Shown here: positions 1 through 5,996 of the stretch, piece after piece | How the letters are laid out: each line of letters starts with the position of its first letter | How positions within the stretch are numbered: position 1 is the first letter of the stretch | From: an uncultured Treponema sp. | GTDB taxonomy: Bacteria; Spirochaetota; Spirochaetia; Treponematales; Treponemataceae | Assembly: GCA_905236315.1 (NCBI GenBank) | Contig: CAJOPO010000235.1 | Span: forward strand, 1-6,413 | Reading direction: 5' to 3' | DNA length: 6,413 nucleotides | Made by a program: the position numbers and the translations under genes | Notes under the pieces: model-generated | Told to the model about the DNA's origin: nothing | The model's input: the letters and a program-made list of their open reading frames with translations, nothing else | The model's database searches: none

Positions 1-1858
1 AGAGACTCTTATAAATATTGCTGACGAAACAAAAGATACGGACGTTCTCTTTGTTGTAGGGCTTCCTTTAAAATTATACAATAGCCTATTTAACTGCGCC
101 GCTTGGATACATCATGGGAGAATAATTGCAATTATCCCAAAGACTTTTATCCCTAATTATAGTGAATTTTATGAGCGACGCTGGTTCACGACATATTCAC
201 AAAAGATAGCTAAAGAAATATATTTAACAGAAGACTTTGATGAAATTCCATTTGGAACAGATATCCTTATTCAAGATAAAAATGATTCTAATATATTAAT
301 TGGAACTGAAATATGTGAAGATTTATGGGTTCCCTTTTCCCCTTCTACACGCCACACCCTTGCAGGAGCCACTATAATTGCAAACCTAAGTGCGAGCAAC
401 GAAGTAGTAGGCAAAGCGGATTATAGGCGAACGCTAGTAAGTGCACAATCTGCAAAATCAATTTGTGCATATATTTATGCAGATGCCAATAATGACGAAA
501 GCACAACTGATATGGTATTTGCAGGTCATAATATTATAGCCCTAAATGGTAAAATACAAGAAGAAGCTTTCCCTTTTACAAACAATCATGAAGTGCTTAT
601 TACTGATTTAGATATGGAGCGCATTACACAAGAAAGGCTAAAAACAAATACATTCTGTTCTTGTGCAGAGCAAAATATAGATGCCCCTTATGACTACCAT
701 ATTGAACAAATTGATTTAAAAGATAATTCATTTGCAAAAAAAGATAATAAAGTTACTATAGGCTTTGAAGCTACAAGCATAGACAATAAAATTAATTCAG
801 AGAAATTACTTTCCAAAGTGGATGCTACGCCTTTTGTTCCTCACAACAAAGAAGAAAGAGCAAAAAGGTGCAAAGAAGTTATAGAAATGCAGGCAGAAGG
901 GCTTGCAAAAAGACTAAGACATATACATTCTAAAAATGCAGTTGTAGGTTTAAGTGGAGGATTAGATTCGACACTTGCCTTACTTGTAATAGCAAAGGCA
1001 TTTGATAAATGTGCCTTAGACAAAAAAAATATCATAGCTGTAACAATGCCTTGTTTTGGCACTACAGAGCGTACATATAAAAATGCATGTTCGCTTGCAG
1101 AAAAAATTGGTGCCACATTAAAAGAAATTAATATAAAAGCTGCTGTGTTACAGCACTTTGAAGATATTGGTCAAGATATAAACACCCATGACATAACCTA
1201 TGAAAACGCCCAAGCTAGAGAACGCACTCAAGTTTTAATGGATTTAGCAAACAAAACTAATAGTCTTGTTATAGGCACAGGGGATTTAAGTGAACTTGCA
1301 CTTGGTTGGTGTACATACAACGGCGACCAAATGAGCATGTATGGCGTAAATAGTTCTATTCCAAAGACTTTAGTACGCTATCTAGTAGGATATTTTGCAG
1401 AAGAAGCGCAAAGTAATAACAATGCTGCGCTATGCACTGTGCTAAACGACATTCTAAGCACACCTGTTAGTCCAGAGCTTTTACCACCAACAGAGGGAAA
1501 TATTAGTCAAAAAACAGAAGAACTAGTTGGTCCCTATGAATTGCATGACTTTTTCTTATATTATGTTTTAAGATGGGGCTTTAGTCCTAAAAAGATTTTC
1601 TTCCTCGCCATTCAAGCATTTTTAGGTAAAACAGATTCTGAAAATGATATAACCTACACAAAAGAGATTATATTCAAATGGCTTAAAGTATTCTATAAAC
1701 GTTTCTTTTCACAGCAATTTAAACGCAGTTGTATGCCAGATGGTGCTAAGGTGGGTACAGTAAATCTTTCTCCTAGAGGGGATTGGCGCATGCCTTCTGA
1801 CGCTTCAAGCGCAATTTGGGATAAAGAGCTTACAGAAATAGAAGCGGAGGAATTATAA
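1..1858 (+). CDS. nadE: Glutamine-dependent NAD+ synthetase, 5'-truncated by window edge
   Basis: The frame is open from base 2, so the ATG at 512 is internal and not the start; 618 residues are visible. The protein amidates nicotinic acid adenine dinucleotide to NAD+ with ammonia channelled from glutamine, in the cytoplasm. The N-terminal part is a nitrilase-type glutaminase: the catalytic Lys lies in IPKTFIPNYSEFYERRW (visible residue 47), the nucleophilic Cys in GTEICEDLW (codon 314-316), followed by NLSASNE, YRR and ESTTDMVFAGH. The C-terminal part is the synthetase, with the ATP-pyrophosphatase P-loop SGGLDS at 953-970, then GTGDLSELALGW, GDQMSMYGVN and the VGPYELHDFF block. Aligning from memory with the two-domain Mycobacterium tuberculosis enzyme (E52-K121-C176, 679 aa), about 70-75 residues are missing, including the third catalytic residue, Glu. 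No frameshift is seen. The stop TAA overlaps the ATG of rlmJ. Identification is firm. Confidence 0.96.
   Translation, partial: ETLINIADETKDTDVLFVVGLPLKLYNSLFNCAAWIHHGRIIAIIPKTFIPNYSEFYERRWFTTYSQKIAKEIYLTEDFDEIPFGTDILIQDKNDSNILIGTEICEDLWVPFSPSTRHTLAGATIIANLSASNEVVGKADYRRTLVSAQSAKSICAYIYADANNDESTTDMVFAGHNIIALNGKIQEEAFPFTNNHEVLITDLDMERITQERLKTNTFCSCAEQNIDAPYDYHIEQIDLKDNSFAKKDNKVTIGFEATSIDNKINSEKLLSKVDATPFVPHNKEERAKRCKEVIEMQAEGLAKRLRHIHSKNAVVGLSGGLDSTLALLVIAKAFDKCALDKKNIIAVTMPCFGTTERTYKNACSLAEKIGATLKEINIKAAVLQHFEDIGQDINTHDITYENAQARERTQVLMDLANKTNSLVIGTGDLSELALGWCTYNGDQMSMYGVNSSIPKTLVRYLVGYFAEEAQSNNNAALCTVLNDILSTPVSPELLPPTEGNISQKTEELVGPYELHDFFLYYVLRWGFSPKKIFFLAIQAFLGKTDSENDITYTKEIIFKWLKVFYKRFFSQQFKRSCMPDGAKVGTVNLSPRGDWRMPSDASSAIWDKELTEIEAEEL
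1846..1850 (+). promoter_or_regulatory. Ribosome binding site of rlmJ
   Basis: GGAGG seven bases before the ATG at 1858, lying inside the last codons of nadE. It supports the start that overlaps the nadE stop by one base and suggests that rlmJ is translated from the nadE transcript. Confidence 0.8.
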
Positions 1859-2763
1859 TGGCATTTTCTTATCAACACGAATACCATGCAGGAAATCATG
1901 CTGATATATTTAAGCATATATGTCTCACGTTAATTTTAGAACACCTATGCCAAAAAGAAAAGCCGTTTACAATAATAGACAGCCACTCTGCTGCAGGGAA
2001 ATTTTCTTTAGATGATGATAGGATAAAAAAAACAAATGAAGCACAAAAAGGAATAATACGCTTGTTTAATGATTATAAAAAAAATCCTAATATCTTTCCT
2101 AAAGAAATGCTACCATATTTAAAACTAGAAAGTCCTTATTTAGAAAATAATATATATGCAGGGAGTCCAGAGATTGAAAAAATATATTTACGAAATGACG
2201 ATACACTATATCTAGTAGAAAAACACCCAGAAGCATTAAAAACCTTACAACAGAATATAAACTTACAAGTGTTAAAACCACATATAGAAAAAGAAAATAA
2301 ATGTTCACCAAAACATATATTTATTAAAGCAGAAGATAGTTTTATAGCATTAAAGGCTCTCACTCCCCCATTAATAAAAAGAGGATTCATTTTATGCGAC
2401 CCAAGCTATGAAGATGCCTCTGACTACGTAAAAGTGACTAACACTTTGAAATTAGTACACTCAAAGTGGAATACCGCTATTATTGCCTTATGGTACCCCC
2501 TTCTTTTAAGACGCAAAAATGAAACTGCACAAATGCTTAGCTCGCTAGAAGATTTTGCAAAAACACAATTAAAACCTATAGAAACATTCCGCAAAGAACT
2601 ATCTTTATATGATATAAAAGAGATTCCAGAAGAGATGAAGCAGGAAAAAGCATCTCACTTATATGGAAGTGGTATGTTTCTTATTAACCCACCATGGCAA
2701 TTAAAAGAGCAACTAGACCAATGTATAAATTTTCTAAAAAATTATTTTAAAACCACAGCCTAA
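1858..2763 (+). CDS. rlmJ: 23S rRNA (adenine-N6)-methyltransferase RlmJ
   Basis: 301 aa, against 280 in E. coli RlmJ, which uses SAM to methylate A2030 of 23S rRNA. The family's N-terminal signature is present (SYQHEYHAGNHADIFKH, residues 4-20). It is followed by the SAM-binding motif I as DSHSAAG (where E. coli has DTHAGAG), the YAGSPEI block, VEKHPEA, the catalytic motif IV as DPSYE (E. coli DPPYE), ALWYPLLLR and the terminal GSGMFLINPPW. All family blocks are in order, so it should be active; the extra length lies mainly in the region between motif I and the catalytic motif. The start is fixed by a GGAGG Shine-Dalgarno at 1846-1850, seven bases upstream, and by the TAATG overlap with the nadE stop, implying translational coupling. 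The 3' end overlaps the convergent gene on the - strand by 17 bp. The methylation target is known for E. coli and inferred here. Confidence 0.93.
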   Translation: MAFSYQHEYHAGNHADIFKHICLTLILEHLCQKEKPFTIIDSHSAAGKFSLDDDRIKKTNEAQKGIIRLFNDYKKNPNIFPKEMLPYLKLESPYLENNIYAGSPEIEKIYLRNDDTLYLVEKHPEALKTLQQNINLQVLKPHIEKENKCSPKHIFIKAEDSFIALKALTPPLIKRGFILCDPSYEDASDYVKVTNTLKLVHSKWNTAIIALWYPLLLRRKNETAQMLSSLEDFAKTQLKPIETFRKELSLYDIKEIPEEMKQEKASHLYGSGMFLINPPWQLKEQLDQCINFLKNYFKTTA

Positions 2764-3253
2764 AGCCTACTGATAAAGGAGTTTGCATTATAAAACCAAG
2801 TCCTTCTTTTGTGATAGCAAGGCTAGGCTGCAAGGCTAATTGCGTATATACTTCAAAGGGTTCATATAAATACATATTTAACCCAAGCACTGCCCTAGCT
2901 CCAATATCTACAGAATAAAAACTATAATCAGGGAATCTAAGAGCAATAGCAGCCCCTAGTGCATAGTAATAATGCAAATCTTTTACTAAAGTTGGATTAT
3001 TAAACCACCAATCACCCATAATAGTAGTAGAAGCTATATTATAACCATGAAAAGCAGCATCCCATGTAAATATAACTGGTACAGAAGGAAGTTTTAGTGA
3101 AAGAGCAACATCTGTTGTTTCCAAATCGATTCCATCGGTTTCAAAAGCAGGAGTCCAGCCCCCCTGCATTCCTAAAGACCAATCATAAGCAAAAAGGGCA
3201 GAAGAAAATAAAAGCAATATGAATATAGATAGAAAAATCTTTTTTTTATTCAT
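2747..3253 (-). CDS. Small exported outer-membrane-like protein, unknown function
   Basis: 168 aa from the ATG at 3253. That start is preferred over the in-frame ATG at 3277 because it gives a clean signal peptide: MNKKK, a hydrophobic stretch of about 15 residues, then SSALFA with likely cleavage after Ala22 before YDWS. The mature part (about 146 aa) has no Cys at the cleavage site, so it is not a lipoprotein. It is rich in Gly and aromatic residues in short alternating segments (GDWWFNN, LHYYYALGAA, LNMYLYEPF) and ends in SVGFRLWF. A C-terminal Phe with hydrophobic residues at -3, -5 and -7 is the usual sorting signature of beta-barrel outer membrane proteins. It resembles small surface proteins of spirochaetes, but I cannot assign a named family or function. 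It is the last gene of the lysC-dapB operon, one base after the dapB stop, with only a weak GGA as ribosome site. Its 3' end overlaps rlmJ by 17 bp. Confidence 0.8.
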   Translation of the reverse strand: MNKKKIFLSIFILLLFSSALFAYDWSLGMQGGWTPAFETDGIDLETTDVALSLKLPSVPVIFTWDAAFHGYNIASTTIMGDWWFNNPTLVKDLHYYYALGAAIALRFPDYSFYSVDIGARAVLGLNMYLYEPFEVYTQLALQPSLAITKEGLGFIMQTPLSVGFRLWF

Positions 3254-3254
3254 A

Positions 3255-4046
3255 TTAAAACATTCCAGGAAAAACATCAGTCATATTATATAATTGTCCA
3301 TGAGCAAGGGTTCCATTATCAAGATATTTTTTTAAGTTTTCTAGTGCATGCACTGCCCCAGAAGCAAAGCCCTGTCTACTACGTGCCGTATGTGTTATTT
3401 CTATTGTATCAGCAGCACTGTCAAAAAACACTTTATGAGTTCCAGGCACAGAACCACAGCGTGTAGAAGAAACATGTATCATATCTGGCTTTGGCTTTTC
3501 ATGAAAACTATCTGTTACAATAGTAGTCTTAGTTTTATTTTTTGCCATAATTCTCTTTGCAATATCCAAAGCAGTTCCTGAAGGACTATCTGCTTTTTGA
3601 TTATGGTGCATTTCCCAAACAGCCACATCGTATTCGTCAAAATTAGCAACTAACTCCGCCGCTTCTTCTATTATGCGGTAAAAAAGATTTACCCCTATAG
3701 AAAAGTTTGCGCTGTGCATAATAGTACCACCTGTACTACTAGCAAGGTCTTTTACTTCTTGTAGTTTATCATTCCAGCCCGTAGAACCAACCACTAAAGG
3801 CAATTTTAGAGGAAGCAAAAGTTTTATGTTATCCATAACAGAAAGCGGGGAAGTAAACTCAATAATTCCCTCTGCCCCACTATCTATAATATTCTGCGAT
3901 AATTCCTGCTTGTTCATTGCATTAGGATTGCATGTTGCATCAGAAGCAAAAGGGTCAACGGTAATAACAACTTCATGACCTAAAGAAAGCGCAGTCTGCT
4001 CTATCATGTGCCCCATTTTTCCATAACCAACAAGAGCGATTTTCAT
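3255..4046 (-). CDS. dapB: 4-hydroxy-tetrahydrodipicolinate reductase DapB
   Basis: 263 aa, a normal length for the family. It reduces 4-hydroxy-tetrahydrodipicolinate to tetrahydrodipicolinate with NAD(P)H, the second committed step of diaminopimelate and lysine synthesis, in the cytoplasm. Residues 7-12 (GYGKMG) form the Rossmann nucleotide-binding loop; VVGSTGW (85-91) and HSANFSIGVNLF (111-122) are conserved family blocks. EMHHNQKADSPSGTAL (145-160) carries the catalytic His pair (147-148), the Lys at 151 and the substrate-binding SGT loop. GSVPGTHKVFFDS and HTARSRQGFASGAV follow, as in the C-terminal tetramerisation and substrate domain. The start has a good AAGGAGA ribosome site (4051-4057) that overlaps the lysC stop; the gap to lysC is 9 bp. 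No dapA, asd or later dap gene is in the window. Confidence 0.96.
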   Translation of the reverse strand: MKIALVGYGKMGHMIEQTALSLGHEVVITVDPFASDATCNPNAMNKQELSQNIIDSGAEGIIEFTSPLSVMDNIKLLLPLKLPLVVGSTGWNDKLQEVKDLASSTGGTIMHSANFSIGVNLFYRIIEEAAELVANFDEYDVAVWEMHHNQKADSPSGTALDIAKRIMAKNKTKTTIVTDSFHEKPKPDMIHVSSTRCGSVPGTHKVFFDSAADTIEITHTARSRQGFASGAVHALENLKKYLDNGTLAHGQLYNMTDVFPGMF

Positions 4047-4050
4047 ATTT

Positions 4051-4057
4051 TCTCCTT
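4051..4057 (-). promoter_or_regulatory. Ribosome binding site of dapB
   Basis: AAGGAGA on the - strand, four bases before the ATG at 4046 and overlapping the lysC stop codon. It supports co-translation of dapB with lysC from one mRNA. Confidence 0.75.
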
Positions 4058-5378
4058 AAAACAAAGCCTTATGCAATATGCGCACTGTATTTTCCACTTC
4101 ATCATTATCAACAATAAAGCTAATATTCACCTTGCTTGCACCTTGACTTATCATTTGTACGTTTATTCCTTCTTTATCCAAAGCAGAAAAAGCCTGTGCT
4201 AGTATTCTACTAGAATGGGCTGCATCGCAAATAAGTGTAACGATTGCTTTTTGCTTTTTTACTTGAACTTCTGCCACATTAGATAAATCTTTTAATACAC
4301 CCTCTAAATTAACTTTTCCATTAACTGTAAGGCTAACAGATACTTCAGAAGTTGCTATTACATCTATGCTTATTTCCCACTTTAAGAATTGATTGAATAT
4401 ATGTGCAAGAAATCCTGCAGACCCCAACATTCTACTAGATTGTATATCTATAAGAGAAATATCTTTTACACAAGTAATGGCAGTAACAGCAGGTATTTCT
4501 CCAGAATGTTTTTCTACAATGAGAGTGCCTTGACTCTTTATATTATAGCTATTTTTTACTCTAACAGGGGTATTTGTCTTTCTACAAGGGAGCATACTTC
4601 TAGGATGCAATACCTGCGCTCCAAACATTGCAAGTTCCTGTGCTTCCTCATAAGTTACTTCCTTTACAGGATGAGCATTAGGAACAACACGAGGGTCAGC
4701 AGTCATAATGCCGTCCACATCTTTCCATGTTTGTATTTCATCAACATTTAAAGCAGCCCCAATAATAGTAGCACTTAAATCGCTACCACCTCGCCCTAAG
4801 GTTGTAATTATGCCATTTTTATCTTTTGCAATAAATCCCGTTACGACAGGAATAGCATTTGAAATGCCATCTTTATAATCTTTAAGATAGTTAGGAATAT
4901 TTTGCCACACTTCATCAAGTAATTCAGCAGCCATATAGCGAGAATCACTTATAATTCCAATGTCCCAAGCATCATAAGCCTTAGAGTCAAAGCCCTGCTG
5001 TTGCAAAAAGGCAGTCATCATACGAACCGACATGCGCTCCCCAAAAGATACAAGATAATCACGAGTCCTTTTAGTTAGTTCATGCAACATACTTATGCCC
5101 GTCAATAATGTTTTTAATTCATTTAATAGTTCATTTATGGCAGGAACTTGTATATCTAATTCCTTTGCAGTTTGAAGATGTAGTTTTTCTATGCGCTCTA
5201 TGTCCACATGCCCACGTACCGCTTCTTCTGCTGCAGCTAAAAGATGGTCTGTAGTATCACCCATTGCACTAAGAACAACAATGGGGCGTTGAGAAGCATA
5301 CGCTTGAATAATTGAAGCTACATGGCGAATTCTATTGCTATCTGCAACAGAACTTCCCCCAAATTTCATTACTATCAT
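4056..5378 (-). CDS. lysC: Aspartate kinase, lysine-sensitive type
   Basis: 440 aa monofunctional aspartokinase, which phosphorylates aspartate with ATP as the first step towards lysine, threonine and methionine. The kinase domain (about 1-285) shows KFGGSSVAD (5-13), the SFGERMS block (111-117), TTLGRGGSDLSA (192-203), WKDVDGIMTADPR and FGAQVLHPRS. Two C-terminal ACT domains follow (about 300-365 and 378-440). The first, with RMLGSAGFLAHIF and IDVIATSEVSVSLT, keeps every residue I recall as mutated to lysine resistance in E. coli AKIII: M317, G322, L324, T343, S344 and T351 (E. coli numbers one higher). Lysine feedback inhibition is therefore likely. The start MIVMKFGG is usual for the family, but neither it nor Met4 has a Shine-Dalgarno. 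It leads the lysC-dapB-outer-membrane-protein operon. Confidence 0.96.
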   Translation of the reverse strand: MIVMKFGGSSVADSNRIRHVASIIQAYASQRPIVVLSAMGDTTDHLLAAAEEAVRGHVDIERIEKLHLQTAKELDIQVPAINELLNELKTLLTGISMLHELTKRTRDYLVSFGERMSVRMMTAFLQQQGFDSKAYDAWDIGIISDSRYMAAELLDEVWQNIPNYLKDYKDGISNAIPVVTGFIAKDKNGIITTLGRGGSDLSATIIGAALNVDEIQTWKDVDGIMTADPRVVPNAHPVKEVTYEEAQELAMFGAQVLHPRSMLPCRKTNTPVRVKNSYNIKSQGTLIVEKHSGEIPAVTAITCVKDISLIDIQSSRMLGSAGFLAHIFNQFLKWEISIDVIATSEVSVSLTVNGKVNLEGVLKDLSNVAEVQVKKQKAIVTLICDAAHSSRILAQAFSALDKEGINVQMISQGASKVNISFIVDNDEVENTVRILHKALF

Positions 5379-5413
5379 AATAAAAGTGTAGCAAAAAAAA
5401 ATACTTGTTACAA
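5379..5413 (-). promoter_or_regulatory. Probable sigma70 promoter of lysC
   Basis: On the - strand a -35 box TTGTAA (5413-5408) and a -10 box TACACT (5390-5385) are 17 bp apart, the ideal spacing; each matches consensus at 4 of 6 positions. The spacer contains a run of nine T. Only six bases separate the -10 from the ATG at 5378, so the predicted start of transcription is the A of the start codon. No lysine riboswitch or leader fits in this space. Confidence 0.5.
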
Positions 5414-5492
5414 CTATTTTTTTAAGGCAATATGTTTGAAATACAATTTACACTTAGGCTTTTATTCTGTTCGTGCAAATTTATTATAGGGA

Positions 5493-5520
5493 GCCTCTAA
5501 AAACTTCAGTTTTTAGAGGC
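5493..5520. repeat. Hairpin 1: perfect 12-bp inverted repeat
   Basis: Arms GCCTCTAAAAAC (5493-5504) and its exact reverse complement (5509-5520) enclose a TTCA loop. It could form a stem-loop in RNA of either strand. It is not followed by a T run on either strand, so a classical intrinsic terminator is not supported, though it could still slow or end transcripts coming from the toxin-antitoxin module. Confidence 0.85.
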
Positions 5521-5532
5521 AACTTTGAAAAT

Positions 5533-5574
5533 GCGATGTTGTAAGGTGCGCTATTATAGCGACTTGCAACTCGC
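5533..5574. repeat. Hairpin 2: long interrupted inverted repeat
   Basis: The apex is the odd palindrome CGCTAT-T-ATAGCG (5549-5561). Below a small internal loop, GTTGTAAG (5538-5545) pairs with CTTGCAAC (5563-5570) with one G-U pair. Below a bulged T (5537), GCGA (5533-5536) pairs with TCGC (5571-5574). Bulges and a G-U pair with stems kept look more like a maintained RNA or DNA fold than a random palindrome. Confidence 0.7.
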
Positions 5575-5575
5575 A

Positions 5576-5618
5576 GGAACCTCGAAAAACTTTCTGAAAG
5601 GGAGTTTTTCGAGGTTCC
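5576..5618. repeat. Hairpin 3: perfect 15-bp inverted repeat
   Basis: Arms GGAACCTCGAAAAAC (5576-5590) and its exact reverse complement (5604-5618) enclose 13 bases that can extend the stem through T-A, two G-U and C-G pairs to a 5-base loop. It is related in sequence to hairpin 1. It lies directly downstream of the antitoxin stop and could protect or end that transcript's 3' end; no T run follows. Confidence 0.85.
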
Positions 5619-5996
5619 CTATACTAAAAAATCTCCCGCATCACAGTTAAGAGCCTCTGCAAGCTTCTTCGCCGTTCTAGCCCCAATAGGGCGTTTTCCC
5701 GCTTCCATGAGAGAAATATTCGGTATCGCTATTCCTGTCTTTTCCGAAAGTTCTCTCTGCGTCCATCCCATGTTTTCCCTTCGGATTACAAGATGGTCTC
5801 CTGCTGTCATACGAGCTTCAATCTGCTTCATTATTTCGCTGTCTTCTGAATCAATATACTCATCATCAGAAACATCCTCAAAATCATACGAGAACTTCAT
5901 TGATGGATACTCTCGAAGGAGTGTTGCTTGTACAAGGTCAAGACCGCTCCCGAACATTTGCAGCTTAATATGGTGCGTTTTCTCTACTGCCAACAT
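5619..5996 (-). CDS. XRE-family antitoxin with helix-turn-helix
   Basis: 125 aa from the ATG at 5996, chosen because GGAGG lies six bases upstream; longer versions would need a TTG start. Residues 69-124 are an XRE/Cro-type helix-turn-helix (LVIRRENMGWTQRELSEKTG, then the recognition segment IAIPNISLMEAGKRPIG, ending LAEALNCDAGDFLV). Residues 1-65 form a separate extension with an acidic stretch (DFEDVSDDEYIDSEDSE, 38-54) suited to binding the very basic toxin. The likely role is to neutralise the toxin and repress the shared promoter at the inverted repeat near 6280. The start lies 32 bp inside the toxin gene, implying translational coupling. Base composition is richer in G and C than lysC or nadE, suggesting acquisition. 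The stop codon TAG falls in the end of the palindromic element. The exact family name is uncertain; HigA-like by order and fold. Confidence 0.85.
   Translation of the reverse strand: MLAVEKTHHIKLQMFGSGLDLVQATLLREYPSMKFSYDFEDVSDDEYIDSEDSEIMKQIEARMTAGDHLVIRRENMGWTQRELSEKTGIAIPNISLMEAGKRPIGARTAKKLAEALNCDAGDFLV

Larger units (their letters stand above)
5487..5621. mobile_element. MITE-like palindromic element with terminal inverted repeats
   Basis: A non-coding block of about 131 bp (5489-5619) bounded by TA on each side. Its ends are imperfect 16-bp inverted repeats: GGGAGCCTCTAAAAAC (5489-5504) and, read on the - strand from 5619, GGGAACCTCGAAAAAC, identical at 14 of 16 positions. The outside flanks also share TATA before the GGG. 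Each end is itself half of a perfect hairpin, and a third hairpin fills the middle, so nearly the whole element is self-complementary. It has no ORF. TA flanks and short terminal inverted repeats are typical of non-autonomous relatives of TA-targeting transposons (IS630/mariner class); that assignment is inference. A dispersed palindromic repeat or a structured RNA are alternatives. The right end overlaps the antitoxin stop codon. Confidence 0.55.

Noticed and set aside
512..514. ATG as the start of the NAD+ synthetase gene
   Set aside because: The frame is open to the window edge and the upstream part encodes the glutaminase active site (Lys and Cys motifs), so the ATG is internal.
3254..3277. 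Longer form of the exported protein from the ATG at 3277
   Set aside because: The added residues (MFFLECFN) spoil the basic start of the signal peptide; the ATG at 3253 is directly followed by KKK and a clean hydrophobic core.
4389..4751. Open frame on the + strand opposite lysC
   Set aside because: It is a shadow of the well-conserved aspartate kinase; its translation has no family signature.
5379..5486. Lysine riboswitch or attenuator ahead of lysC
   Set aside because: The stretch is short, AT-rich and lacks the multi-helix L-box architecture; the predicted transcript starts at the ATG.
5533..5574. Integron attC site next to a toxin-antitoxin cassette
   Set aside because: The stem is of suitable type, but the terminal core sites GTTRRRY and RYYYAAC are absent and no cassette array is visible.
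5493..5618. Intrinsic terminators of the toxin-antitoxin operon
   Set aside because: The stems are strong but neither is followed by a T run on the - strand; termination remains possible but is not shown.
5493..5618. CRISPR array
   Set aside because: The repeats are inverted hairpin arms, not direct repeats with regular spacers.
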